NCBI RefSeq assembly: GCF_000820185.1
Contig: NZ_CDCA01000025.1
Coordinates: 1-64,000, forward strand
Direction: 5' to 3'
Source: Aeromonas tecta
GTDB lineage: Bacteria; Pseudomonadota; Gammaproteobacteria; Enterobacterales; Aeromonadaceae
Length of the DNA stretch: 64,000 nt
In this document: positions 36,939 to 46,411 of the stretch, one piece after another
Numbering within the stretch: position 1 is the first letter of the stretch
Layout of the letters: the number at the start of each line of letters is the position of its first letter
Notes under the pieces: model-generated
What the model was told of the DNA's origin: nothing
Seen by the model: only the letters and a program-made list of their open reading frames with translations
Databases searched by the model: none
Made by a program: the position numbers and the translations under genes

Positions 36939-37658
36939 TTATTCCGCGCCGCCCAGGTAGGCTTTGCGTACCTCCTGGTTGCCCAGCAACTCCTCACCAG
37001 TGCCGCTTAACCGGATTTTGCCGTTGACCATCACATAGCCACGATCGGACAGTTTCAGCGCATGGTGAGCATTTTGCTCCACCAGGAAGATCGTCATGCC
37101 GCTTTGCGCCAACTCCCGCAGTGTATGCAGGATCTGTTTCACGACGATGGGCGCGAGCCCCAGGCTGGGTTCATCCAGCAACAGCAGCTTGGGGCGGCTC
37201 ATCAGGGCGCGGGCGATAGCCAGCATCTGCTGCTCACCACCGGACATGGTCATCGCCCTTTGCTTGCGCCGCTCCTTCAAGCGCGGAAACAAGTCGAACA
37301 TGGTTTGCATATCCTGCGCCGCATGGTGATCGCCGATGGGGATGGTGCCCATCAGCAGGTTCTCTTCCACCGTCATGTCGGGGAAGACTCGCCTCCCCTC
37401 CGGCGCCTGGGCAATGCCCGCCGAGGCCACAAAGTGCGTCGATTGATGGCTGATGTCCTCACCGCAAAACAGGATCTGCCCGCTGCGAATGCGGGGCTGG
37501 CCAAAGATCGACATCAGCAGCGTGGATTTGCCGGCTCCGTTGGCGCCAATCAAGGCCACCGTTTCCCCCTGATTGACCTGCAGGCTGACCTGCTGCAGCG
37601 CCTGAATGGCGCCATAGAAGACATCGACATTACGAAACTCCAGCATCGTCTCGCTCAT
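36939..37658 (-). CDS. livF: Branched-chain amino-acid ABC transporter ATPase LivF
   Basis: A 239-residue ATPase with Walker A GANGAGKST, signature MSGGEQQMLAIARAL and Walker B LLLLDEPSLG. It energises uptake of Leu, Ile and Val with LivG. It overlaps livG by four bases and ends at the terminator shared with tRNA-Asn. Confidence 0.96.
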   Translation of the reverse strand: MSETMLEFRNVDVFYGAIQALQQVSLQVNQGETVALIGANGAGKSTLLMSIFGQPRIRSGQILFCGEDISHQSTHFVASAGIAQAPEGRRVFPDMTVEENLLMGTIPIGDHHAAQDMQTMFDLFPRLKERRKQRAMTMSGGEQQMLAIARALMSRPKLLLLDEPSLGLAPIVVKQILHTLRELAQSGMTIFLVEQNAHHALKLSDRGYVMVNGKIRLSGTGEELLGNQEVRKAYLGGAE

Positions 37659-38545
37659 GCGCTGGCCTCGTCTTCGTCGGTCCCCAGATAGGCGGCAATC
37701 ACTTTATCATCGTGCTGGATCTGCTCGGGCTTCCCCTGTGCAATCACATCGCCGTGATCCAGCACTATGATGTGATCCGAAATCTCCATCACCATGCCCA
37801 TGTCGTGCTCAATCAACAGCACAGTGATGCCATGATGGTCACGTAAAAACCGGATGATCTTGCTGAGGGTGCGCGTCTCAACCGGGTTCAGACCGGCCGC
37901 AGGTTCATCGAGGCAGATCATCTCCGGGGCCGTGCACATGGCGCGGGCGATCTCCAGCCGCCGTTGTTGACCGTAAGACATCTCCCCCGCCAGCCGGTTG
38001 GCACAGTCCACCAGATCCACCACCTCGAGCCAGTAGAAGGCACGGTCCAGCGCGCGGCTCTCGGCCCGCCGGTATGCCGTGGTGTTGAGCACACCGGCCA
38101 GCAGATTGCGATTCACCTGCATATGCTGGGCAACCAGCAGATTTTCCACCACTGACATCTCCCTAAACAGACGGATGTTCTGGAATGTGCGGGCGAGTCC
38201 TGCCCGATTCACCAGGTGGGTGCCGCCAAACATCTTGTAGAAGATGCGCTGCCCGAGTTGCGCCGGGTTGACCCAGTCCCCTGGCTGGAATTTTTGACCC
38301 AGGATCTGGATCACGTTGGTGGTTTCATTGCGGGCGTTGAAGAAAATATTGCCGCCAGAGGCCCGGTAGAAACCGGTCAGACAGTTGAATACCGTGGTTT
38401 TGCCTGCGCCATTGGGGCCGATGAGGGCGGTGATGGATCCCCGCCGTACCTCCAGGCTCACGTCGTTGAGTGCCTTGATGCCACCAAAGGAGATCATCAG
38501 GTGCTCGACGCTCAGGATCATGTCGCTCAGTGTGTGGGGTGTCAT
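37655..38545 (-). CDS. livG: Branched-chain amino-acid ABC transporter ATPase LivG
   Basis: A 296-residue ATPase: Walker A GPNGAGKTT, signature MSYGQQRRLEIARAM, Walker B MICLDEPAAG. About 40 residues longer than E. coli LivG owing to an insert after the Walker A region ('NARNETTNVIQILGQKFQPGDW'). A second Met at residue 9 is an alternative start. It overlaps livM and livF by four bases each. Confidence 0.96.
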   Translation of the reverse strand: MTPHTLSDMILSVEHLMISFGGIKALNDVSLEVRRGSITALIGPNGAGKTTVFNCLTGFYRASGGNIFFNARNETTNVIQILGQKFQPGDWVNPAQLGQRIFYKMFGGTHLVNRAGLARTFQNIRLFREMSVVENLLVAQHMQVNRNLLAGVLNTTAYRRAESRALDRAFYWLEVVDLVDCANRLAGEMSYGQQRRLEIARAMCTAPEMICLDEPAAGLNPVETRTLSKIIRFLRDHHGITVLLIEHDMGMVMEISDHIIVLDHGDVIAQGKPEQIQHDDKVIAAYLGTDEDEASA

Positions 38546-39834
38546 GGCGCCACTCCCTTTCGCACCGTGAAGCCGCTGCGGTTGATGCGAATCAGACCCC
38601 GTGGTCGCCAGATCATCATCACCACCATCAAGATTCCAAACAGCAACACACGATACTCGGCAAAGCCCCGCAGCAGCTCAGGCGTGACGGTCAGCACAAA
38701 GGCCGCCAGCACGACACCTATGGTCGAGCCCATTCCGCCCAGCACCACGATGGCGAGGATCAGTGCCGATTCGAAGAAGGTGAAGGAGGTCGGATTGACG
38801 AAGCCCTGATAGGTCGCAAAAAACACCCCGGCAATGCCTGCGGTAGAGGCCCCGAGCGTGAAGGCAGAGAGTTTCACCAGTACATGATTGAGCCCCATGG
38901 AGCGGCAGGCAATTTCATCTTCGCGCAGCGCTTCCCAGGCGCGCCCGATGGGCATGCGGGTCAGCCGATGTTTGACATAGAGCACCCACACCACCACCGC
39001 CACCAGGATGCTGTAGATAAAGATGAATTTCAGGTTGGGATCATAGGTCAGGTGAAAGAATTCATGGAAGGGCACGCCGCCCTCCTCTTTTGCCCGCCGC
39101 CCAAATTCCAGACCAAACAGCGTGGGCGCGGGGGCCGAAATGCCATTCGGGCCACCGGTAAACGCCAGCCAGTTATTCAGGATCAGCCGAATGATCTCCC
39201 CAAACCCGAGCGTCACTATCGCCAGATAATCCCCGTGCATGCGCAATACCGGGAACCCCAGCAAGGCACCGGCCGCTGCCGATATCAGCGCCGCCAAGGG
39301 CAACATCGACCAAAATCCCAGCCCAAGATATTGATAACCCAGCGCAAGACCATAGGCGCCAATGGCATAGAAGGCGACGTAGCCCAGATCCAGCAGGCCG
39401 GCCAGCCCCACCACGATATTCAATCCCAGCCCAAGCAACACATAAATCAGGCCGAGGATCGCCACCGTCAGTACATATTTAGTGGCCACAAAGGGGAAAC
39501 AAATTGCCAGCACGAGCACCAGTGGAATGATCCAGCGCAGCGGATTCTTGTAATCAGGCTCCCGTACATAGACCCCGCCGTTATCCGTTTCAAAACAGGC
39601 GAGCAGACGAGTGCCAGCGGCCGTGGTCAGAAAGGCGCTCATCAGAAAACGGCCGACCATGACGGCCATGACTATCCACACCAACCGTTGTCCTGCGAAA
39701 TTAAAGCTGTAACCATCCAGCACCACGCCGACGATGGGGCCAAAAATAATCAGCGCCACCAAACCGGCAAGAATGGCATCCAGCGAACAGCGTTTAAACG
39801 AGAAACCCTGATGTAACATCGTTTGTGACGTCAT
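38542..39834 (-). CDS. livM: Branched-chain amino-acid permease LivM
   Basis: A 430-residue LivM-family permease with about ten membrane helices and the conserved 'GLNIVVGLAGLLDLGYVAFYA' segment. As in E. coli it has an N-terminal extension of about 100 residues with extra membrane helices. It lies 11 bases after livH. Confidence 0.96.
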   Translation of the reverse strand: MTSQTMLHQGFSFKRCSLDAILAGLVALIIFGPIVGVVLDGYSFNFAGQRLVWIVMAVMVGRFLMSAFLTTAAGTRLLACFETDNGGVYVREPDYKNPLRWIIPLVLVLAICFPFVATKYVLTVAILGLIYVLLGLGLNIVVGLAGLLDLGYVAFYAIGAYGLALGYQYLGLGFWSMLPLAALISAAAGALLGFPVLRMHGDYLAIVTLGFGEIIRLILNNWLAFTGGPNGISAPAPTLFGLEFGRRAKEEGGVPFHEFFHLTYDPNLKFIFIYSILVAVVVWVLYVKHRLTRMPIGRAWEALREDEIACRSMGLNHVLVKLSAFTLGASTAGIAGVFFATYQGFVNPTSFTFFESALILAIVVLGGMGSTIGVVLAAFVLTVTPELLRGFAEYRVLLFGILMVVMMIWRPRGLIRINRSGFTVRKGVAP

Positions 39835-39845
39835 ATTTTACGCCC

Positions 39846-40763
39846 TCACACTTTGCTGACGATGGGGCGGCCAAGCAGCCCCTGGGGACGAAAAATGAGG
39901 ATCATCACCAACAGTCCGAACGAGAAGACATCCTTGTAATCGGAATTGACCATGCCCGAGAATTGCGCCTCGGCAATGCCGAGGATGAGGCCCCCCAACA
40001 TGGCACCGGGCAAAGAGCCAATCCCCCCCAATACCGCGGCGGTGAAGGCCTTGATGCCGATGATAAAGCCGACATAGAAGTCAAAGGTGCCGTAGTTGAA
40101 GGTGATCAAGACTCCGGCGAGCCCCGCCATGGCCGCCCCCATCACAAATACCAGCGAGATGATCCTGTCCGTATTGATGCCAATGATCGAGGCCATTTTT
40201 CTGTCTTGTTGTACCGCACGGCACATGCGCCCCAAGTTGGTATTGTTGATGATCCAGGTGAGCAATAGCATGCCCGCAAACGAGGCAATCAAAATAAAGA
40301 CCTTGGTGTAGGTGATTTGGACAAAGCCATCGTCGATATGGAAACGAAATACCCCATCAAGCAGAGTAGGTACCCCTTGCTGACGCGGCCCTTGGCTTAT
40401 TTGTGCGTAATTTTGCAATATTAGCGACATGCCGATAGCGGAAATAAGTGGCGCCAGACGGGTAGAATTTCGCAGCGGTTTATAGGCGATGCGCTCTATG
40501 GTCCAGCCATATACCCCCGTCACCACTATGGTAAATACCAGGGTGCCGAGAATAAGCAGAGGGAAGGAGTGCAACCCGAAGAAGGACAACAGTGCTAGGC
40601 CAATGGCGCTGAGATAGGCCGAGATCATATACACTTCGCCGTGGGCAAAATTGATCATGCCAATAATGCCGTACACCATGGTGTAACCAATGGCAATCAA
40701 ACCGTAGACGGAACCCAGCGTTAATCCATTGATTAGTTGTTGCAAGAAGAATGCATCCATCAT
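39846..40763 (-). CDS. livH: Branched-chain amino-acid permease LivH
   Basis: A 305-residue LivH-family permease with eight or so membrane helices and the family segment 'LTLGSVYGLIAIGYTMVYGIIGMINFAHGE'. Met1 and Met2 are both possible starts. It follows livK across a hairpin (40806-40827). Confidence 0.97.
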   Translation of the reverse strand: MMDAFFLQQLINGLTLGSVYGLIAIGYTMVYGIIGMINFAHGEVYMISAYLSAIGLALLSFFGLHSFPLLILGTLVFTIVVTGVYGWTIERIAYKPLRNSTRLAPLISAIGMSLILQNYAQISQGPRQQGVPTLLDGVFRFHIDDGFVQITYTKVFILIASFAGMLLLTWIINNTNLGRMCRAVQQDRKMASIIGINTDRIISLVFVMGAAMAGLAGVLITFNYGTFDFYVGFIIGIKAFTAAVLGGIGSLPGAMLGGLILGIAEAQFSGMVNSDYKDVFSFGLLVMILIFRPQGLLGRPIVSKV

Positions 40764-40805
40764 AGTACGCTCTCGTTATAGGCCACTGAGGCTCGCTGTT
40801 TATAA

Positions 40806-40827
40806 AGCGCCGACTTCCGTCGGCGCT
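40806..40827 (-). terminator. livK-livH intergenic hairpin (attenuating or stabilising)
   Basis: AGCGCCGAC pairs perfectly with GTCGGCGCT over nine bases around a TTCC/GGAA loop, followed on the minus strand by TTTATAAA. Placed just after livK, it probably lowers read-through or protects the livK message, giving more binding protein than permease. Confidence 0.7.
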
Positions 40828-40847
40828 GAGCGTTATCCACTATGTCG

Positions 40848-41969
40848 TTATTTGACTTCTTTATATTTTCCTTGGTCATCCCATTCATAGACCACGTAAT
40901 CGGAGACTTTCAGGTCGCCCTTGCTGTCCCAGGACTTCTTACCCATCACTGTCTCAACCGTGTTTGCCTTCAGCCAGGCACTGGCCTTGGCAGAATCCGT
41001 GCCACCGCTTGCCTTGAATGCCGCGGCAATGGCTTGCACGGAGGCATAGGCATAGAGGGTGTAACCTTCTGGCTCAAATTTATTGGCCCGGAATGCCTCG
41101 ATAACCGCCTTGCCGTCCGGGATAAGACGCGGATCCTGGCCAAAGGTCATGTAGATGCCATTGGTGTACTGCGGGCCGCCGGCGGCGGTGACCATCTCGG
41201 CGTTGACGATACAGTCACCCGAGAAGAACTTGGCCGACACCCCCTGCTCACGCATCTGGCGCACCAGCGGCCCCCCTTCCGGGTGACAGCCACCGAAGAA
41301 CACCACATCGGGTTTCTGAGCGCCAATCTTGGTCACCAGGGCGTTAAAGTCTTTCTCGCCGCGCGACAGGCCCTCGTACATCACATCTTTCACCCCGCGC
41401 TTGGCCAGCGCCGCCTTGGTCGCGTCCGCAAGCCCCTGTCCATAGGTATCCTTGTCGTGAATGATCACCACCCGCTTGGCCTTGAGCTTGTCGACGATGA
41501 AGTCGCTGGCCACTTGCCCCTGTTGGTCATCGCGCCCGCACATGCGGAACATGTCATTCATGCCACGCTCGGTGATCAGCGGATTGGTCGAGCCCGGGGT
41601 AATGGCGATGATCCCCGCGTCGTTATACACCTCGGAGGCTGGCATGGTGGAGGATGAGCAGAAGTGGCCGACCACCGCATTCACTTTTTCCTGGTCCACC
41701 AAGCGGTTGGCCACGGAGACTGCCTGTTTCGGTTCACAGGCGTCGTCCCCCTGCACCAGCTTGATCTTCTCGCCATTTATCCCGCCTGCGGCGTTGATGT
41801 CATTGGCAGCCTGAGTCGCACCGTGCCAATACTGATCGCCATAGGTGGCGTTCGGGCCGGTGAAGGGGCCAGCCACACCGATCACAATCTCCGCCTGGGC
41901 GGAAAACGCCGTGATAAGACAGCCTGCCAGTCCAAGCGCAATGGGTGTTTTGATGAATGTCAGCGACAT
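40848..41969 (-). CDS. livK: Branched-chain amino-acid binding protein LivK/LivJ
   Basis: A 373-residue periplasmic binding protein. The signal peptide ends at AQA-E, and the mature protein starts 'EIVIGVAGPFTGPNATYGDQ', typical of the Leu/Ile/Val family. ATG 41969 is preceded by AAGGAAC; the frame from 42038 adds 23 residues with no signal character. First gene of livKHMGF. Whether it is the J or K paralogue cannot be told. Confidence 0.95.
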   Translation of the reverse strand: MSLTFIKTPIALGLAGCLITAFSAQAEIVIGVAGPFTGPNATYGDQYWHGATQAANDINAAGGINGEKIKLVQGDDACEPKQAVSVANRLVDQEKVNAVVGHFCSSSTMPASEVYNDAGIIAITPGSTNPLITERGMNDMFRMCGRDDQQGQVASDFIVDKLKAKRVVIIHDKDTYGQGLADATKAALAKRGVKDVMYEGLSRGEKDFNALVTKIGAQKPDVVFFGGCHPEGGPLVRQMREQGVSAKFFSGDCIVNAEMVTAAGGPQYTNGIYMTFGQDPRLIPDGKAVIEAFRANKFEPEGYTLYAYASVQAIAAAFKASGGTDSAKASAWLKANTVETVMGKKSWDSKGDLKVSDYVVYEWDDQGKYKEVK

Positions 41970-42357
41970 GATGATGTTCCTTATCAAAAGAAGCTTATCT
42001 AGGTGAGGTCGAGCGCAACTTGCACAAGACACACTCAAACCAGATCCTGTCCGGTGAGCAAATCAGGCAAGTATTTGACAGACTGGAGTATAGAGCGCTG
42101 TTTTCAGCGGCTCGGCATCACAAAGTGAAATTACGGCGGGGATCACAACTATCTGAAAATAATGAAAATGATTTATACGATGGCCTCAATATTGGCTACT
42201 TTGACCCCATTCCCAAGACCCCTTCGCCGTTTAACAGGCAGTGCGCCATCCCGCTGAGACTTTTCCCGCAGCGTTGCCGCAATGGCTGCCCTGGCCGGCC
42301 AATAGCAGTCATAATCAGCGCCAATACCCCATATCCACCCTCTGCTCAGGAAATTCC
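41970..42357. other. Divergent livK / UPF0114 intergenic region
   Basis: About 390 bases with no convincing gene. The segment around 42130-42190 is AT-rich and may carry the livK control region. I do not see a clear operator. Confidence 0.4.
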
Positions 42358-42843
42358 ATGCGTCGATTCAATTTCATGCTCAACGGTAGCCGACTGATGA
42401 TGTTCCCCTTTTATGTCTGCATCCTGGTCTGTGTTGCCCTGCTGATGGTGAAATTTGCCATGCAGCTCTATGTGCTGTGTCGCGACATCATCGACATCCA
42501 CTACATGGACCTCATCACCGGGGTGCTGACGCTGGTGGATTTCGTCCTGGTGGCGCAGATGCTCATTCTGGTGGCCATCTGCGGCTATGTGCAGTTCATC
42601 CAGACCCAGGAGCAGCGCGAAGCACTTGGCAACAACTGGCTCAGCAAGATCAACTTCGCCTCCTTGAAGCTGATCGTCATCAACTCCCTGGTGACCATCG
42701 CCGGGATTGAGGTGCTCAAGGCGTTCCTGGATGACGGTGTCGGTAACGAGATCGAGATGAAGTGGTCGGTGATCGTGTTCCTGGCCTTCTCGCTGGCGGC
42801 GCTCATCTATGCGATCACCGAGCGCCTGGCGGATCACAAGTAG
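42358..42843 (+). CDS. UPF0114 family membrane protein (YqhA-like)
   Basis: A 161-residue protein with three or four membrane helices. The segment 'DLITGVLTLVDFVLVAQMLILVAICGY' is the UPF0114/YqhA signature. Function unknown. ATG 42358 starts the protein at MRRFNFML; the longer frame upstream has no family similarity. Confidence 0.85.
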   Translation: MRRFNFMLNGSRLMMFPFYVCILVCVALLMVKFAMQLYVLCRDIIDIHYMDLITGVLTLVDFVLVAQMLILVAICGYVQFIQTQEQREALGNNWLSKINFASLKLIVINSLVTIAGIEVLKAFLDDGVGNEIEMKWSVIVFLAFSLAALIYAITERLADHK

Positions 42844-42932
42844 CTCAGCCTTTGTTTTCATTCAGGGTTTATTCATCAGAGAGAGAATTGATAACTCTTT
42901 TCATTGCGGTTACCCCATTGTAAACTTGCTCC

Positions 42933-42951
42933 CCCGGACTGAATGTCCGGG
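42933..42951. other. Short perfect hairpin before the cytochrome operon
   Basis: CCCGGAC (42933-42939) pairs with GTCCGGG (42945-42951) around TGAAT, in the leader 14 bases before the start codon at 42965. It has no T run, so it is not a terminator; it could affect translation of the first gene. Confidence 0.4.
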
Positions 42952-42964
42952 CGTTGGAGCCTGT

Positions 42965-43414
42965 ATGACAAGCCTTTCTCTCTCACCACGACATTTTTGG
43001 CGATGGCTGGCCTATCACCATCAAGCCGCCGAAGGCAGCCTCTACCTGATGTTCTTCTCCGGGCTGCTGTTGTGGGAACCACTGACCCCACTCTGGTCAC
43101 TGGCTCGCTGGAATCTGTTTCTCCACGTCATGCTCTCGCTTTCCCTGTTCCCCCTACTGTTTGGCGCCTTCTGGCTCTCTCATCGTCGCCTGCTGCGCCA
43201 CAGCCACAAGCCGTTTCTGCGCACCACAGGTCAAATCATCGAGATCCTGTTGCTGGCCTGCCTCGGCAGCGGCCTGGTGCTCGTCCTGCACGGCACGCCA
43301 GGAGACAAGTTAGGTGCATTGGCAAGCTGGGTTCACTGGCTCAGCGCCCTGTGTCTCACTCCTCTGGTCTTGCGTCACGCCTGGCGCTGGACCCTGCTCA
43401 AGTGGCGTCCCTGA
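42965..43414 (+). CDS. Cytochrome b561-like small membrane protein
   Basis: A 149-residue protein with about four membrane helices. Histidines lie at helix ends ('AYHHQAAEG', 'NLFLHVMLSLS', 'WVHWLSALC', 'LVLRHAWRW'), as in b-type haem membrane cytochromes. GGAG precedes ATG 42965. It stands 3 bases from the multihaem gene, so it may pass electrons between quinone and the periplasmic cytochrome. Haem binding is inference. Confidence 0.65.
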   Translation: MTSLSLSPRHFWRWLAYHHQAAEGSLYLMFFSGLLLWEPLTPLWSLARWNLFLHVMLSLSLFPLLFGAFWLSHRRLLRHSHKPFLRTTGQIIEILLLACLGSGLVLVLHGTPGDKLGALASWVHWLSALCLTPLVLRHAWRWTLLKWRP

Positions 43415-43417
43415 TCC

Positions 43418-46411
43418 ATGTTGAAGTCACTGATTTCCTGTCTGATCCTCGGCCTCTCACTGCTGGGGGCTCCGCTGACCCAGGCCCAGCAGATGGGCTC
43501 TGCCCTGCAAGCCTTTGACCAGCAAGGTGCCCCGCGCCTGCTCAGTGCCAACCAGGGTACGGGCTCCATCACGCTGCTGGCGCGAGATAGCGGCGAGCGG
43601 CTCAAGGAGGCCAGCTTTGGCGGCGATCTGCGCCAGCTGGCGCGAGCCGACGATGGCACCTTGTTGGTCACTGACTACAGCGGCGATCGCCTGCTGCTGC
43701 TGGATGACGATCTCGATCTGAAGAAAGCCATTGCCACCGGTCATAGACCCTATGGCGTCATCTTCGATCCCAAGCGGCGCTGGTTCTGGGTCACGCTGTT
43801 CGAGGCGGCGCGCCTGCAAGCCTATGATCTGAAAGGGACTCTCGTGCTGGATGTGGCGACCGCCGAGGCCCCACGCGGGTTGGCACTCACCGATGACGAC
43901 CGCCTGCTGCTGACCCACGCCATGACGGGGCAGCTCGCCATCTACAGTCTGAAAAACCTCGGCAATGCCCCCACGGCCGCCGCCCTCGCCAAGCCCAAAC
44001 TCATCACCCTGGCCGAGACCCACAGCGACACCCCAAGCGACTCCCAGGGCCTGCCACGCCTGCTCGATGGGATTGCCCTCTCCCCCGACGGCAGCGAGGC
44101 CTGGCTGCCCCACGTACTCTGGAGTCTCGATCATCCCTTCCAGTTCCAGAGCACCGTCTTCCCGGCGGTCTCCATCATCGATCTGGACAGCGAGACGGAG
44201 AGAGTGGATGAACGTAAACAGCTGTTCTTGCAGATAAACCTGCCAAGCGTCGGCAACCGCAGCCAGATCGTCTCCAACCCCTTCGCAGCCCGCTTCGCCG
44301 CAGACGGCAAACGGGTCTACCTGACCCTGGCGGGCTCCGAGGATCTGCTGGTGTTTGATCTGTCGCGCAGCGGCAAACAGAACAGCAACCGTCACCGCCG
44401 CAAGAAGTTCCAGGGCGGTGCCAAGGCGACCCAATTGCTGCGCCACCTGCCAGGCCAGAACCCGCGGGATCTGCTCATCGACGGCGACCACATACTGGTG
44501 CACAACGTCATGAGCCAGGATCTGACCCGCCTCGCCAGCGGCGGCAGCGGCCCCTTCGCCCGGGTCACGGTGGACAAGCCTCACTTCGCCCAACTGGTCA
44601 CATCCGATCCCCGCCCTGCCGCCCTCAAACGCGGCGAGCGGCTGTTCAACCTGGGCAACACCCTCGGCAGCAGCAGCGCCAATGGCCGCTTCCCCATGGC
44701 GGGGGACAACTGGATGAGCTGCAACTCCTGCCATCTGGACGGGTTCAACTTCACCAACAAATTCCTGATGCAGGCTCACCGCCAAGCCAGTAAAGATAAC
44801 GCCATCAATGGCCACGCCAACCTGACCAACATGGTGGCCGGGGACTTTATCGGCGAGTACCTGCGCATGACGCAGCAAACTCAGGGTGGCATGGGCCATG
44901 ATGGCCGCGATGGCGCGCAAGCAGTGGATCCCGCCAATCCCCCCACCGAGGTCAAGGCCATGATGGAGGACCTGCATGCCTTCGTGACGGCGGATGGCAA
45001 CCTGCCCTATCTCGCCAACTGGCTGCGCCTCGACACCCCGCGCACGGATCCGGCCAAGGCGCCGACCTCCCATCCGAAGGAGTGGCTCAACTCCGCCTCC
45101 TGCCAGAATTGCCACCAACAGGCCTTCGCCGACTGGAGCGACAGCAACCACAGGCTGATGGGTAACTCCCACCCCTACTACAAGGCGGTGCAAGCGCTGG
45201 CCAGACAGACCGAGGGGGAGGCCTTCGGTCAGTGGTGCCAGGGCTGCCACATGCCCCAGCAGGTGATGACGGGCCAGACCGACTTGCCCAAGGGCTCCCA
45301 TATGCTGGAGCAAAGGGGCGCTTCGCTTATCGCAGCGCACAAGGCGGGCGAGCCCGTGGTCGAGGAAGGCACCGGCTGCCTGCTCTGCCATCGCATCACC
45401 AGATTGGAGGACGCCGGCGGTAACAGCGCCTTCACCGTCAATCTCAAAGACCGGGAAAGCTATGTGTTCGAGGATGCCCCCGGTGGCAGCGTTCGCCACT
45501 GGCTGGCCGAGCGCCAGATCAACGCCCGCCCGGCCATGCACAAGGCGTCTTATCAGAAGGACTTCTATCAGGACGCGGCGCTGTGCAAGTCCTGCCACAA
45601 CGAGTTCGCCCCAGGCACGGGCGCCAACATCGTCAACACCTGGGATGAGTGGCAGAACTCGAGCTTCGCCAAGGCCGAGGATCCGGCCAAGCGCCGCACC
45701 TGCATCGACTGCCATATGAACCCGGAGCCCGGCAACGGCGGCGCGGCTGTGTCTGGCCAGTCCACCGAGAACGGCACCGTAAAGACGCGCCTCTATCGCC
45801 ACAACTTCACCGGTGCCCAGCACCAGCTGGTGGGGCTGCGCAATCCAAGTCTTGAGCAAGAGAGCCTGGCGCTGCTGCGCTCCAGCGCCACCCTCTCCGC
45901 CCGTATCGAAGCGCAAAATGAACAACAAGCCCTGGTGGTGCGGGTCGCCAACACCGGCGCTGGCCACGCCCTGCCCACCGGGGTCGCGGATTTTCGTGAG
46001 CTATGGCTGGAGCTGACCGTCACCGATGCCAACGGCCAGGTGGTGCTGAAAAGCGGCCAACCGGTGGACGGTGCCGTCCCCGAGGACGCCAGACTGTTTC
46101 GCAAGGTGTTCGGCGATGCCGAAGGCAAGCCGGTGGGGCTCAAGTTCTGGCGCTACGCTAAATTGTTGGAAGATACCCGCATCCCGGCCGATGGCTGGCG
46201 CGACGAAGCCTGGCCCCTGCCGGCGGATGCAAAAGGTCCCTTCCAGGCCGATATCAAACTCAATTTCCGAACTTATCCCAAGTGGGTCAACGACATAGTG
46301 CGCGCCAGCGAGCCGCAGTTGCCCGAGCCCCCCATAGTGCTACTCAACCGGCTACAACTGTCACAGTTACAGCCGACTCAATCCTCTACCGACATGGAGC
46401 ATGAACGCTGA
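43418..46411 (+). CDS. Exported six-haem c-type cytochrome with N-terminal beta-propeller
   Basis: A 997-residue protein with a signal peptide (cleavage near TQA-Q). Residues about 30-400 form a YncE/NHL-like beta-propeller ('GHRPYGVIFDPKRRWFWVT', 'LLDGIALSPDGSEAWLPHVL'). Six CxxCH haem sites follow at residues 435, 562, 607, 654, 723 and 762. A beta-sandwich-like C-terminal region with 'NTGAGHALPTGV' is at about 850-990. Residues 562-762 resemble the cytochrome c554/c' haem arrangement. It is periplasmic or outer-surface and probably an electron carrier or oxidoreductase. It overlaps the FTR1 gene by one base (TGATG), which points to iron redox chemistry coupled to uptake. Confidence 0.85.
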   Translation: MLKSLISCLILGLSLLGAPLTQAQQMGSALQAFDQQGAPRLLSANQGTGSITLLARDSGERLKEASFGGDLRQLARADDGTLLVTDYSGDRLLLLDDDLDLKKAIATGHRPYGVIFDPKRRWFWVTLFEAARLQAYDLKGTLVLDVATAEAPRGLALTDDDRLLLTHAMTGQLAIYSLKNLGNAPTAAALAKPKLITLAETHSDTPSDSQGLPRLLDGIALSPDGSEAWLPHVLWSLDHPFQFQSTVFPAVSIIDLDSETERVDERKQLFLQINLPSVGNRSQIVSNPFAARFAADGKRVYLTLAGSEDLLVFDLSRSGKQNSNRHRRKKFQGGAKATQLLRHLPGQNPRDLLIDGDHILVHNVMSQDLTRLASGGSGPFARVTVDKPHFAQLVTSDPRPAALKRGERLFNLGNTLGSSSANGRFPMAGDNWMSCNSCHLDGFNFTNKFLMQAHRQASKDNAINGHANLTNMVAGDFIGEYLRMTQQTQGGMGHDGRDGAQAVDPANPPTEVKAMMEDLHAFVTADGNLPYLANWLRLDTPRTDPAKAPTSHPKEWLNSASCQNCHQQAFADWSDSNHRLMGNSHPYYKAVQALARQTEGEAFGQWCQGCHMPQQVMTGQTDLPKGSHMLEQRGASLIAAHKAGEPVVEEGTGCLLCHRITRLEDAGGNSAFTVNLKDRESYVFEDAPGGSVRHWLAERQINARPAMHKASYQKDFYQDAALCKSCHNEFAPGTGANIVNTWDEWQNSSFAKAEDPAKRRTCIDCHMNPEPGNGGAAVSGQSTENGTVKTRLYRHNFTGAQHQLVGLRNPSLEQESLALLRSSATLSARIEAQNEQQALVVRVANTGAGHALPTGVADFRELWLELTVTDANGQVVLKSGQPVDGAVPEDARLFRKVFGDAEGKPVGLKFWRYAKLLEDTRIPADGWRDEAWPLPADAKGPFQADIKLNFRTYPKWVNDIVRASEPQLPEPPIVLLNRLQLSQLQPTQSSTDMEHER

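Noticed and set aside
42881..42902. Possible Fur box upstream of the cytochrome-FTR1 operon
   Set aside because: TGATAACTCTTTTCA shares only part of the Fur consensus. It is too weak to annotate, although iron control of this operon is a reasonable test.
43457..45967. An 836-codon open frame antisense to the multihaem gene
   Set aside because: It is a shadow of GC-rich coding DNA. The opposite strand has a signal peptide, six CxxCH motifs and tight operon junctions; the antisense product is Gly/Val/Gln low-complexity with no start signals.
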